Assembly: GCA_002345025.1 (NCBI GenBank)
Contig: DDUX01000154.1
Coordinates: 101,986 to 165,985, forward strand
DNA length: 64,000 nt
DNA from: Candidatus Accumulibacter iunctus
Lineage (GTDB): Bacteria > Pseudomonadota > Gammaproteobacteria > Burkholderiales > Rhodocyclaceae
Direction: 5' to 3'
The translations under genes and the position numbers were made by a program. Shown here in pieces: positions 9,589 through 18,421 of this stretch (position 1 is its first letter; every line of letters starts with the position of its first letter). The notes under the pieces were generated by a model. The model did no database searches. It had not been told where the DNA came from and saw only the letters and a program-made list of their open reading frames with translations.

Positions 9589-10386
9589 TCACTCGAGCTT
9601 TTTCAGATAGTCCTTGGTGAAGACCTTGTCGGGCAGGTCGCGCGACTTCATCGCGGTGTAGTCAAGAACCGACTGCTCGCCGCCACGCAGGGCATCTTCC
9701 ATCACCAGCCGCGCCGGTCGCCTCTTTCCCTCCATGCTCCTGTAATTCTCGTAGCGACAGGTCTTGAGAAGGCGGTTGGAAAGCGAATAGAACTCCGCCT
9801 TGTGCGGCGAGAAGTCCTTGGCGCGGACCCAGTAGACGACTTTCTGATATGTCACGCTGCGGTCGATTCCTGTCAGTTCGAGCACGTAGTGCTCATCGCC
9901 GTCCACCTTTTCGCTGCGCAGTAGTTTCGGGTTGTAATCGCCGCTGAAGTTGGCGCGTGCCAAGTCGCCGTTGGCAACCTGCCCGGTCAAGCGCTGCGAC
10001 AGCGCCAGCCGGATCGGCTGCGACACCTCGGGCATGAACACCCAGAGATCACGGCCCTTCATCAGCATGATCTGACCGCGGTCCGAAGCCGGCTCGACGA
10101 CCATCACGACGCTGTTGGTATTACCCTTGGCGAGGACCCGGTACTTGCGGATGTCCGCCTTCTGCTCCTTGTCAACCGTCGTGACCGTGACGTCCACCTG
10201 GAAGCCATCGACCGGGAAACGGACCTGGTCCGCCTTCTCGACGATCATCCGGGCCTCGCTGTCGTCGCTTGCTGCCGGCGCCGTCGTCTCGGACGCCTGC
10301 GCCGAAGCGACGGCAGCGAACAGCGCGACCGCCAGAAGAAAGCGCACGCTGTTGACAGCGCTGTGACGGATGGTCATGATTTCCAT
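9589..10386 (-). CDS. Outer-membrane lipoprotein-sorting (LolA-like) periplasmic protein
   Basis: 265-residue secreted protein with an N-terminal signal peptide (FLLAVALFAAVASAQA). The rest matches the 'outer membrane lipoprotein-sorting protein' family, a LolA-fold group usually encoded beside RND or ABC exporters and outer-membrane proteins: KGRDLWVFMPEV, the SGDYNPKLL region, then a KVVYWV strand. It probably carries a lipid or lipoprotein-like ligand across the periplasm. Start: ATG 10386, with AGGAG eight bases upstream; the next ATG at 10377 lacks such spacing. Divergent from the ABC ATPase gene, 54 bp between starts, so shared control is likely. Confidence 0.82.
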   Translation of the reverse strand: MEIMTIRHSAVNSVRFLLAVALFAAVASAQASETTAPAASDDSEARMIVEKADQVRFPVDGFQVDVTVTTVDKEQKADIRKYRVLAKGNTNSVVMVVEPASDRGQIMLMKGRDLWVFMPEVSQPIRLALSQRLTGQVANGDLARANFSGDYNPKLLRSEKVDGDEHYVLELTGIDRSVTYQKVVYWVRAKDFSPHKAEFYSLSNRLLKTCRYENYRSMEGKRRPARLVMEDALRGGEQSVLDYTAMKSRDLPDKVFTKDYLKKLE

Positions 10387-10440
10387 AGTTTTCACTCCTG
10401 TGTGCTGACCGTCGATCCGGTTGGCCGGAAGCGCCGCCGA

Positions 10441-11244
10441 ATGAAGGTTGTCCGCATCGAACACGTATATAAGGATTATCTGCTCGGCGAACAGAAAGTC
10501 CAAGCCCTGAAGGACATCACCCTGTCGTTCGACCCCGGCGTCTTCCTTGCCATCGCCGGGCCGTCCGGCAGCGGCAAGACGACGCTGCTGAACCTGATTG
10601 GCTGCATCGACACGCCGACGAGTGGCAAGATCTACATCAACGATCAGGATGTCAGTGGCCGCACTCCCGATCAACTTGCCGACCTGCGGGCGCGGACGAT
10701 CGGTTTCATCTTTCAGACCTTCAATCTCCTGCCGGTTCTCTCGGCGGCGGAGAACGTCGAGTATCCGCTGCTGCAGCGCAAGGATCTGTCGCGTGAAGAG
10801 CGGCAGCGTCGCGTCGCGCACTTCCTCGACATCGTCGGTCTGTCCAAGTATGCCAGCCATCGGCCGAACCAGTTGAGTGGCGGTCAGCGCCAGCGGGTGG
10901 CGATTGCCAGGGCGCTGGCGATTCGGCCAGCGATCGTCCTCGCCGATGAACCGACTGCCAACCTTGATCACAAGACGGGCGAGGAGATTCTGCTTCTGAT
11001 GAAGCGGATCAACCGCAAGCTGAAGACCACCTTCATCTTCTCGACGCACGACAAGAGGGTGATCGCCAAGGCGGATCGTCTGGTGCGTGTCGAGGATGGC
11101 GAGATTTCCCTGCTCGGGATGCGCAAGGACGCCAGGTGGTCGTTCGCGCGTCATCGCGCGGCAGAGGGCGGGGGCAACGGGGAAGTTCCGACCGAGCCAC
11201 CAGCGGCCGCGGCCGGAGAGCAGAGCCATGCAGATCAGAACTAG
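10441..11244 (+). CDS. LolD/MacB-type ABC transporter ATP-binding protein
   Basis: 267-residue ATPase of the LolD/MacB subfamily. Walker A GPSGSGKTTLL, signature LSGGQRQR, Walker B IVLADEPT and the switch His in IFSTHD are all intact. A charged C-terminal tail of about 40 residues (Gly/Pro/Ala-rich) extends beyond the usual end. No permease is encoded next to it; the next gene, overlapping by 17 bp, encodes an outer-membrane barrel, and the divergent gene a LolA-like protein. A second, canonical lolD lies at 18.4 kb. The partner permease must be elsewhere or shared. Confidence 0.9.
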   Translation: MKVVRIEHVYKDYLLGEQKVQALKDITLSFDPGVFLAIAGPSGSGKTTLLNLIGCIDTPTSGKIYINDQDVSGRTPDQLADLRARTIGFIFQTFNLLPVLSAAENVEYPLLQRKDLSREERQRRVAHFLDIVGLSKYASHRPNQLSGGQRQRVAIARALAIRPAIVLADEPTANLDHKTGEEILLLMKRINRKLKTTFIFSTHDKRVIAKADRLVRVEDGEISLLGMRKDARWSFARHRAAEGGGNGEVPTEPPAAAAGEQSHADQN

Positions 11245-12742
11245 TATGCACATCCTTTGCCGCGCACTCGTCCTGGCAAGCCTGTTGGTGCCCGCTGCCA
11301 GCGCAGCAGACACGTTGCCGAAGAGCCGCGCGGCGCTGTTTGCCGATGACGAACCGGCCGCGACGCCGGCCGAAGCCGGCGGTCGCGAAGCACTGTTTGG
11401 CGATGATCTGCCCGCCCGGCCGGCGCCTGTCGAAGCGCCAGTCAGCCGGGAGTCATTGTTTGGCGGCGACGACCTGCAGTCATCGGCGGTCGCTGCGGCA
11501 GGGACCCTCGCCATTTCTTCGCCACCGGCCGTCAAGGGTTTCGTGCAGAACCGGATGGCCTATACCTGGCCGAAACCGTCACACTGGTCGGAGATGATGA
11601 ACCATTTCGACCTCAGCGCGCAGGGCAGGTTGAGCAGCAACGTCAAGTGGAAGCTCGGCGCCCGAGTCGACTACGATGCGGTCTATTCGCTGACCGACTT
11701 CTACCCGCAGTCGGTGGAGAACGATCAGCGCTTCAACTTCCTGTTGCGCGAGAATTATCTGGACATCAGTGCCGACAGCTGGGATTTCCGCCTCGGTCGC
11801 CAGCAGATCGTCTGGGGTGAGATGGTCGGCCTCTTCTTTGGCGACGTCGTTTCGGCCAAGGATGTGCGTCACTTCGTGCTGCCCGAATTCGAGATTCTCC
11901 GCATCCCGCAGTGGGCGGCGCGGGCAGAGTATTTCAAGGACGATTTTCACGCCGAGTTCGTCTGGATACCAGTGGCCAGCTACGACAACATCGGCAAGCC
12001 GGGTGCCCAGTTCTTTGCCTACACGCCGCCGCCGCCGCCGGGCTTCCAGACGTTCTTTCTCAATGAGCGGTTTCCGTCGAGCAGCCTGTCCAACACCAAC
12101 TATGGCCTCCGGTTGTCGATCCTGCGCGACGGCTGGGATGTCGCCGCGTTTGCCTACAGCAGCATGAGCGCAGCGCCGACCTTTTACCGGCAGATCGTCA
12201 TGAACCCACAGCCGACGGTGGTGTATCAGGCGAGACACAAGCGCATCGACCAGTTCGGCAGCACCCTGGCCAAGGATTTCGGCTCGGTCGTGCTGAAAGC
12301 CGAGGCCGTGTATACCCGTGGTCGCGGCTTCGAACTCAGCAATTTCGCCAATCTGAGCGATACTGACGGTGTTGTCGAGCAGAACGTTCTGGCCTGGGTG
12401 GTCGGCCTCGACTACAACGAGATCGCCGACACCCGGATCAATGTGCAGTTGTTCCAGCAACACATCTTCGACCGCAACCCGGACATCATTCCGGAGAGCA
12501 ACGAGAACGGCTACAGCCTGCTCGTCAACCACAAGTTCGGTGACAAGGTGGAGGCGCAGGCGCTGTGGATATCCAGCTTCAATCGCAGCGACTGGATGCT
12601 GCGGCCGCGTATCAGCTGGAATTTCGAGAAGAACTGGCGCGCGGCGATCGGTGTCGACATCTTCAACGGTCCGCCGCTCGGCTTCTTCGGTCGCTATGAT
12701 GACAGCGACCGGGTGTACACCGAATTGCGCTACAGCTTCTGA
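11228..12742 (+). CDS. Outer-membrane beta-barrel protein, DUF1302-like
   Basis: 504-residue secreted protein: signal peptide (LVLASLLVPAASAA), a linker of about 60 residues with three copies of an R-x-x-L-F-x-D/G-D motif (residues 34-41, 53-60, 74-82), then alternating amphipathic strands ending in Tyr-Ser-Phe, a typical outer-membrane C-terminus. The barrel resembles the DUF1302 family (LGRQQIVWGE; ENGYSLLVNHKF). It overlaps the ABC ATPase gene by 17 bp and is preceded by GGAGAG, so it is probably co-translated and forms the outer-membrane part of the same transport route. Alternative start at 11246. Confidence 0.8.
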   Translation: MQIRTSMHILCRALVLASLLVPAASAADTLPKSRAALFADDEPAATPAEAGGREALFGDDLPARPAPVEAPVSRESLFGGDDLQSSAVAAAGTLAISSPPAVKGFVQNRMAYTWPKPSHWSEMMNHFDLSAQGRLSSNVKWKLGARVDYDAVYSLTDFYPQSVENDQRFNFLLRENYLDISADSWDFRLGRQQIVWGEMVGLFFGDVVSAKDVRHFVLPEFEILRIPQWAARAEYFKDDFHAEFVWIPVASYDNIGKPGAQFFAYTPPPPPGFQTFFLNERFPSSSLSNTNYGLRLSILRDGWDVAAFAYSSMSAAPTFYRQIVMNPQPTVVYQARHKRIDQFGSTLAKDFGSVVLKAEAVYTRGRGFELSNFANLSDTDGVVEQNVLAWVVGLDYNEIADTRINVQLFQQHIFDRNPDIIPESNENGYSLLVNHKFGDKVEAQALWISSFNRSDWMLRPRISWNFEKNWRAAIGVDIFNGPPLGFFGRYDDSDRVYTELRYSF

Positions 12743-12751
12743 TCGGCATCC

Positions 12752-13747
12752 TCACTCCCGCTGCTGATTGACGAGAACGGCGGCGCCATGCAGGCGACCA
12801 CTTCGCAGATGCTCGAGTGCCTCGTTCGCCGCTGCCAGAGGAAAGCTCTCGACTTCGGTGCGGACGCCGGCGCGCGGCGCGATGGCCAGGAACTCTTCGC
12901 CATCACGCCGCGTCAGGTTGGCGACCGAACGTACGCAGCGCTCACCCCAGAGGATGTCGTAGGGGAATTCCGGGATGTTGCTCATGTGGATGCCGGCGCA
13001 GACGACGGTACCACCCTTGCGCAGGCGGCGCAGCGCCTGCGGCACCAGTTCACCGGCCGGCGCGAAGAGGATCGCCGCGTCCATGGCTCGCGGCGAGGGC
13101 TCGTCGGTACCGCCTGCCCAGACCGCGCCCAAGGACCGTGCAAACTGTTGTCCGGCGAGATCCCCTGGCTTGGTGAAGGCGAAGACCTCGCGCCCCTGCC
13201 AGCGGGCGATCTGCGTGATGATGTGCGCGGCGGCGCCAAAGCCGTAGATTCCGAGGCAGCGGGCGTCGCCCGCTGCCACGAGTGAGCGGTAGCCGATCAG
13301 CCCGGCGCAGAGCAGGGGTGCCGCTTCGGCGTCCGAGTATTCGGTGGGCAGGGCAAAGCAGTAGCGCTGGTCAGCGAGCGTGAACTCGGCGTAGCCGCCG
13401 TCAAGCGTGTAACCGGTGAACTCGGCCGCGTCGCAGAGGTTTTCGCTGCCGCTCGTGCAGTACCCGCAATGGCCGCAGGTGCGGCCGAGCCACGGCACGC
13501 CGACTCTCTGGCCAATGGCAAAGCGCTCGACACCCGCGCCTTTCTCCACCACGACGCCGACGATTTCATGGCCAAGAATGAGCGGCAACCGGGGGTGTCG
13601 CAGATCGCCGTCAAAGACATGCAGATCGGTCCGACAGACGCCGCAGGCGCGCACGGCCAGCAACAGTTGCCCAGCTCCGGCGGTTGGTCGAGGCACTTCG
13701 GCCAAGCGTAACGGCGAGCCTTGGGCATCGAGAAGCATCGCTTGCAT
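12752..13747 (-). CDS. Zinc-dependent alcohol dehydrogenase family protein
   Basis: 331-residue medium-chain dehydrogenase. Catalytic zinc ligands lie in CGVCRTD and GHEIVG, the structural zinc ligands in CGHCGYCTSGSENLC, and the nucleotide-binding loop is GIYGFGAAAH. NAD(P)-dependent oxidation of an alcohol or reduction of an aldehyde; substrate unknown. The start at 13747 has GGAG six bases upstream. Convergent with the outer-membrane protein gene (9 bp apart). The Rossmann loop GFGAAA differs slightly from the standard G-x-G-x-x-G but keeps its spacing. Confidence 0.88.
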   Translation of the reverse strand: MQAMLLDAQGSPLRLAEVPRPTAGAGQLLLAVRACGVCRTDLHVFDGDLRHPRLPLILGHEIVGVVVEKGAGVERFAIGQRVGVPWLGRTCGHCGYCTSGSENLCDAAEFTGYTLDGGYAEFTLADQRYCFALPTEYSDAEAAPLLCAGLIGYRSLVAAGDARCLGIYGFGAAAHIITQIARWQGREVFAFTKPGDLAGQQFARSLGAVWAGGTDEPSPRAMDAAILFAPAGELVPQALRRLRKGGTVVCAGIHMSNIPEFPYDILWGERCVRSVANLTRRDGEEFLAIAPRAGVRTEVESFPLAAANEALEHLRSGRLHGAAVLVNQQRE

Positions 13748-13945
13748 GAGTTTCTCCAGCGCTGGTGATCTGCTTGCCGGTGCCGCGTGTGCAGCGAACC
13801 AGCCGTTGCCGCGAGGGCTGGCTGCCGGTGAGCCGATTCTATTCCTGGCGAGTGTCCGAGGGCAAATCGCTGCGGCTGCCGGCGCCGGCAGCCGCGAGAG
13901 ACTGTATCGCCGTCGCCGGCATCCTTCGCCAGACGAGGCAGTGCC

Positions 13946-14230
13946 ATGGCTCTGCTCGAGATCCGCAACTTCACCCGCCGCTTCGGCGACTTCAAGGCAG
14001 TGGACGACGTTGCGCTGTCTCCTCGTCGCGCACATCAGCTTTTCGATCGGCTTCGTCGCCATCACCATTCGCGCCCGCCTCGCCGGCATGGACGAAAGCA
14101 TCTTTCAGGCTGCACGCGATCTTTGGGCCAGCCCGTGGCAGACCTTCCGGCGAGTGACGCTGCCGCTGATCCTGCCGGGGCGTGGTCTCTGCCGCCTGCG
14201 GTACGCGGTGCCGGACATTCCTGTTCGCGG
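13946..14230 (+). pseudogene. Decayed polyamine-type ABC transporter: ATPase start fused to permease fragment
   Basis: An ATG at 13946 opens a normal ABC ATPase N-terminus of the spermidine/putrescine type (MALLEIRNFTRRFGDFKAV) for about 25 codons. Sequence then jumps, at about 14019 and in another frame, to the cytoplasmic EAA-loop region of a PotC/PotI-like permease (LLVAHISFSIGF; ARDLWASPWQTFRRVTLP). At about 14178 a further frameshift precedes a short GVVSAA remnant. No Walker motif or complete membrane domain survives. This looks like an internal deletion of a potA-potC operon followed by drift. Confidence 0.8.
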
Positions 14231-14238
14231 CTGCCGCT

Positions 14239-15954
14239 TCAGTCGGCGCCGGTCTCGATGTGCTCGATCATCAACTGTGGCGTCTGCACGCCGTTGTACT
14301 CGTTGATCGCCAGCCGGTAGGCGGCGCGGATGTGACGGCCGGGCGCCTGTGCGAAGTTGAACTGGATGGCGTCGAGGCTGTGCCCCCCCTTGCGCAGACG
14401 GAGCTTGAGATGCTTCTCCTTGAGGATGCGCTGGCTTTCGACGAGGAATTCGTCCTCGAACAACGGTGCAGGAAAGCCCTGGCCCCAGACCTCGGCTGCC
14501 AGCAATCGTGCCGTGTCGAGCGAGAAATAGGCCGTTTCGAGACCGCCATCGGTTTCCAGCGTATGCGTGCGGTCGGCGGGGGCGAGCAGCTCGTCTACGA
14601 CCCCGGCAAAGGCCTCACTGAAAAGCGTGAAGTCGCCCTCGCGCAAGCTGACACCGGCTGCCATCGCGTGGCCGCCGAAGCGCAGCAGCAGGCCGGGGGA
14701 TCGCTTGCTCACCAGGTCGAGGGCATCGCGCAGGTGCAGCCCAGGGATCGAGCGGCCCGATCCCCTGATTTCACCGTCACCGGCACGGGCAAAGGCGAAC
14801 GCCGGCCGGTGCAGCTTCTCCTTGATCCGGGCGGCGAGGATGCCGACGACTCCCTGGTGCCAGGAGGAGTCGAAGAGCGAAACCGCAGCCGCTTCACCGG
14901 TCATCTCGGCGCTCCTTTCGGCAAGCTGCAGCAGTGCCTGCTCCTGCATCCCGGATTCGATCTCGCGGCGTTCGCGGTTGAGGGTGTCGAGCTGTTGCGC
15001 AATGTTCATCGCCCGCCCTTCGTCGTCGGTGATCAGGCATTCGATCCCGAGCGACATGTCGGCCAGACGGCCGGCAGCGTTCAGGCGCGGGCCGATCATG
15101 AAACCGAGGTCGACGCTCGAGGCCTGCGCCGGATTCCGCCCGGCGGCACGGAAAAGCGCGCGCAGGCCCGGCGTCAGCTTGCCGTCGCGGATGCGTCGCA
15201 GTCCCTGGCTGACCAGCACACGGTTGTTGTGGTCGAGGCAGACGACATCGGCGACGGTGCCCAGAGCCACCAGGTCGAGCAGGGCAGCCAGGTTCGGTTC
15301 GCGGCGTCCGCTGGCGTCGGAGAACCAGCCGCGCCGACGCAGCTCCGCGCGCAGCGCCAGCATGACGTAGAAGATGACACCGACGCCGGCCAGTGCCTTG
15401 CTCGGGAAGTCGCAATTCGCAAGGCTGGGATTGACGATGCAGGCCGCCGCCGGTATTTCCTCACCTGGCAGGTGGTGGTCGGTGATCAGGGTCGCCATTC
15501 CCAGCTCGCTGGCGCGCCGGACGCCGTCAACGCTGGCGATGCCGTTATCGACGGTCAGCAGCAGGTCCGGGGTTGCTGCCGCGGCGAGCTCGACGATGTC
15601 CACCGACAGGCCGTAGCCGTAGGTGAAGCGGTTCGGTACCAGATAGTCCACCCGCGCGCCGAAGGCGCGCAAGGCGCGGACGCCGACCGCGCAGGCGGTT
15701 GCGCCATCGCAGTCGTAGTCGGCGACGATCAGGATCTTCCGCTGGCTGGCGATGTGGTCGGCGAGCAGCACCGCCGCTGCGGTCGTGTGGCTCAGGCTGT
15801 CCGGTGGCAGCAGCGAGCGGAAATGGTAGTCGAGCTCGCTGCGGGTTTGGATGCCGCGGCCGGCGTAAATGCGCGCCAGCAGCGGATGCAGGCCCTGCTG
15901 CTCGAGCTGCCACTGGCTGCGCTGGGTCACCGGTCGCCGGCGCAGCCGCGTCAT
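14239..15954 (-). CDS. recJ: Single-stranded-DNA-specific exonuclease RecJ
   Basis: 571-residue 5'-3' ssDNA exonuclease for recombination and mismatch repair. DHH-family motifs are present: VADYDCDGATA (motif I), TVDNGI, TDHHLPGE (DHH), and the C-terminal RxxGGH-type segment RFGGHAMAAG of DHHA1. Start ATG at 15954 forms an ATGA overlap with the stop of the preceding gene, which fixes it well; the frame is open to 16020 but that would overlap deeply. Translational coupling with the upstream phosphoglycerate-mutase-like gene is a common betaproteobacterial arrangement. Confidence 0.94.
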   Translation of the reverse strand: MTRLRRRPVTQRSQWQLEQQGLHPLLARIYAGRGIQTRSELDYHFRSLLPPDSLSHTTAAAVLLADHIASQRKILIVADYDCDGATACAVGVRALRAFGARVDYLVPNRFTYGYGLSVDIVELAAAATPDLLLTVDNGIASVDGVRRASELGMATLITDHHLPGEEIPAAACIVNPSLANCDFPSKALAGVGVIFYVMLALRAELRRRGWFSDASGRREPNLAALLDLVALGTVADVVCLDHNNRVLVSQGLRRIRDGKLTPGLRALFRAAGRNPAQASSVDLGFMIGPRLNAAGRLADMSLGIECLITDDEGRAMNIAQQLDTLNRERREIESGMQEQALLQLAERSAEMTGEAAAVSLFDSSWHQGVVGILAARIKEKLHRPAFAFARAGDGEIRGSGRSIPGLHLRDALDLVSKRSPGLLLRFGGHAMAAGVSLREGDFTLFSEAFAGVVDELLAPADRTHTLETDGGLETAYFSLDTARLLAAEVWGQGFPAPLFEDEFLVESQRILKEKHLKLRLRKGGHSLDAIQFNFAQAPGRHIRAAYRLAINEYNGVQTPQLMIEHIETGAD

Positions 15955-17006
15955 GGCGCGGCCGCTGCCAGTGTCTGTGCGATCGCAGCCAGCGGCTGTG
16001 GGCGGCGCCACAGTTTCCACTGCGCGCGCCGGTCGCTTTCCCAGGACAGCATGCCGTAGGCCGTCGGCGCCTGCAGGCGCAACCCCTGCACCCGGCCGCC
16101 GGCGAGTGCCGCCTGCAGCGGCGAAAACCAGTTCCTTTCCAGCTCGAGCAGGGCCGCGCGGTAGGCCGCGCCATTCTCGTACTGCACGGCCGTCTGCAGT
16201 GCATCGACAACGAGCAGATGCCGGCCGCCGTGCTCTGCCTGCGTCAGCAGGGCGGCGGCGCCATCAGGCAGCGAATGCACCTGGCTGCCGGCAGCACGTC
16301 CGCAACCGCGCGCCAGCGCGAGATCGCTCCAGACATCGGAGAACTGGTCGGGGCATCGCTGCGGCAGGCGGCCGGCGCCCCACAGCCAGAGACTGTTGAT
16401 CGTCGCGCGGCCGGCGTCGTCGCGCTGCTGGTTGGCCGGGTGCTGGTGCAGCACCATCTGCGCCTCGTTGAGCAGGCGTCGCAGCCGGCGTGCCGCCGCC
16501 GCCTCCGGCAACTGCCGGACGACACTGCGGCCGACCACCGCCGACAGTGGCAGCACGTCGAAGCGTCCGAGCTCCCAGTCGGCAGCCAGCTCGAGATACC
16601 AGCGGTCGCTGCTGGCGACGTGGAATCGGCCGGCATCGGGGAAATGCTGATTGAGCGCCGCAACGATGGCCTCGGCTTCGCTCGCTTCGATTTCCAGGCC
16701 GGCAGCGTCGGCGAGGATCAAGCGCTCCTGGTGCAGGCGCAGATGGACCGGGTCGGCGCACAGCCAGAGCGCATTGCCGGCGTCCGGGCCGGCTTCCTCG
16801 CCGTGCAGGCGCAGGGCGGCATGCGCCGCGGTGTCGCCGAGGCCGAAGGCGTCGCCGAGGGTCGCCTCGAGCGACAGCGGCGCGTGGCGGTGCATCCGGC
16901 TGCGCGCGAGCAGAGCGCCGAGACCGGGCAGAAGGAGAGCATCGAGTGTCTCGCGGTCATCCGGCTCGGGCCAGAGGAGTTCGGGAACGACCAGGGTGAG
17001 TTGCAT
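15951..17006 (-). CDS. Phosphoglycerate-mutase-like / 'RpfE-type' protein upstream of recJ
   Basis: 351-residue cytoplasmic protein often annotated in betaproteobacteria as a phosphoglycerate-mutase-like or RpfE-type regulatory protein and usually found before recJ. It contains INSLWLWGAGRLP, the segment that links it to alkaline-phosphatase-superfamily mutases, but I cannot point to a complete metal site, so enzymatic activity is doubtful. The start at ATG 17006 (MQLTLVVPELLWPEP) is by homology; the frame is open to 17111 with low-complexity residues. Divergent from lolC. Confidence 0.72.
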   Translation of the reverse strand: MQLTLVVPELLWPEPDDRETLDALLLPGLGALLARSRMHRHAPLSLEATLGDAFGLGDTAAHAALRLHGEEAGPDAGNALWLCADPVHLRLHQERLILADAAGLEIEASEAEAIVAALNQHFPDAGRFHVASSDRWYLELAADWELGRFDVLPLSAVVGRSVVRQLPEAAAARRLRRLLNEAQMVLHQHPANQQRDDAGRATINSLWLWGAGRLPQRCPDQFSDVWSDLALARGCGRAAGSQVHSLPDGAAALLTQAEHGGRHLLVVDALQTAVQYENGAAYRAALLELERNWFSPLQAALAGGRVQGLRLQAPTAYGMLSWESDRRAQWKLWRRPQPLAAIAQTLAAAAP

Positions 17007-17173
17007 GCGCCGGGGCTGAGGCTGCGGTGACTGAAACAGGTTGAGAAAGGCCTGGTGGCCGGCGACGTACGGTCGCGGATCAGGACGGCTGGTATGGGAA
17101 GAGTGTAGCATAGCGCCCTTAGCGTTTATTTCGGCGCCCGGAGGCGCCAGGCAACGATGAGCGTCCTTCGCTG

Positions 17174-18421
17174 ATGTCCATGCCCTACGAGTTGCTGATC
17201 GGCCTGCGCTATACGCGGGCGAAGAAGCACAACCACTTCATCTCGTTCATCTCGCTGATTTCGATGCTGGGCATCGCGCTTGGCGTCGCCGCGCTGATCG
17301 TCGTCCTGTCGGTGATGAACGGCTTCCAGACCGAGCTGCGCTCGCGCATCCTCGCCGTCGTCTCGCATGTCCAGATCACCGGCGCTGGCGGCGAGATGGC
17401 CGGCTGGGAGCGGGTCGTCGACCTGGTTGCCGGCGAGCCGCACGTGCTCGCCGCCGCCCCTTTCGTCCAGGGGCAGGGGATGCTGGCCTTCGGCGAAACG
17501 GTGCGCGGCGTCCTGGTGCGCGGCATCTTTCCGGAGCAGGAGGACCGGGTGGCCGATTTTCGCCCGCACATGAAGGGCGGCCAGCTCGATGCGTTGCGAC
17601 CGGACAGCTTCAACATCGTTCTCGGTTCCGAACTCGCGCGCGCGCTTGGCGTTTTCGTCGGCGACCGGGTGACGCTGATCGCGCCGCAGGGGGTGGTCAC
17701 CCCCGCCGGGGTCGTGCCGCGGCTGCGCAGCTTTCACGTCGCGGGCGTCTTCGAGGTCGGCATGTATGAGTACGACAGTGGCCTGGCGCTGGTCCATCTC
17801 GCCGACGCGCAGCGCTTGTACCGCCTGGACGATAAGGTGTCGGGCGTGCGCCTGAAGCTCGACGACCTGTTTCTCGCGCCGCGCGTGGCGCGTTCGCTCG
17901 CCGGCAAGCTGGATGTCAACGCCTTCGTCAGCGACTGGACACGCAGCCACGCCAACTTTTTCCGCGCCGTGCAGATCGAGAAGAACATGATGTTCATCAT
18001 TCTCTCGCTGATCGTCGCCGTCGCTGCCTTCAACATCGTGTCGACGCTGGTCATGGCGGTGACCGACAAGCAGGCGGATATCGCCATCCTGCGCACGCTC
18101 GGCGCCAGTCCCGGCAGCATCATGGCGGTGTTCATCGTTCAGGGCGCGCTGATCGGCTTCATCGGTCTCGGCATGGGCGTTGCCGGCGGCGTCGCCCTGG
18201 CGCTCAACGTCGATGTCGTCGTCCCGTTCATCGAGCGCATGCTCGGCACGCAGTTCCTCGCCAAGGAGGTGTACTATATTTCCAGCCTGCCCTCGGAATT
18301 GCAGTGGAGCGACGTGACGACGATCACCGGTGTCGCCTTCGTCCTCGCGCTGCTGGCAACGATCTACCCGAGCTGGCGCGCGGCGCGGGTCAACCCGGCC
18401 GCGGCCCTGCGCTATGAGTGA
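17174..18421 (+). CDS. lolC: Lipoprotein-releasing ABC transporter permease LolC/LolE
   Basis: 415-residue inner-membrane permease that, with LolD, releases outer-membrane-directed lipoproteins to LolA. Four membrane spans of the FtsX/LolE type: residues about 25-48, then three near 270-400, with a large periplasmic domain between the first and second. The N-terminus YELLIGLRYTRAKKHNHFIS is characteristic. Upstream, a five-codon ORF (17157-17174) overlaps the start as TGATG, and a GGCGCC-CGGA-GGCGCC hairpin holds the GGAGG, which might tune initiation. lolD overlaps its 3' end by 8 bp. Confidence 0.93.
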   Translation: MSMPYELLIGLRYTRAKKHNHFISFISLISMLGIALGVAALIVVLSVMNGFQTELRSRILAVVSHVQITGAGGEMAGWERVVDLVAGEPHVLAAAPFVQGQGMLAFGETVRGVLVRGIFPEQEDRVADFRPHMKGGQLDALRPDSFNIVLGSELARALGVFVGDRVTLIAPQGVVTPAGVVPRLRSFHVAGVFEVGMYEYDSGLALVHLADAQRLYRLDDKVSGVRLKLDDLFLAPRVARSLAGKLDVNAFVSDWTRSHANFFRAVQIEKNMMFIILSLIVAVAAFNIVSTLVMAVTDKQADIAILRTLGASPGSIMAVFIVQGALIGFIGLGMGVAGGVALALNVDVVVPFIERMLGTQFLAKEVYYISSLPSELQWSDVTTITGVAFVLALLATIYPSWRAARVNPAAALRYE

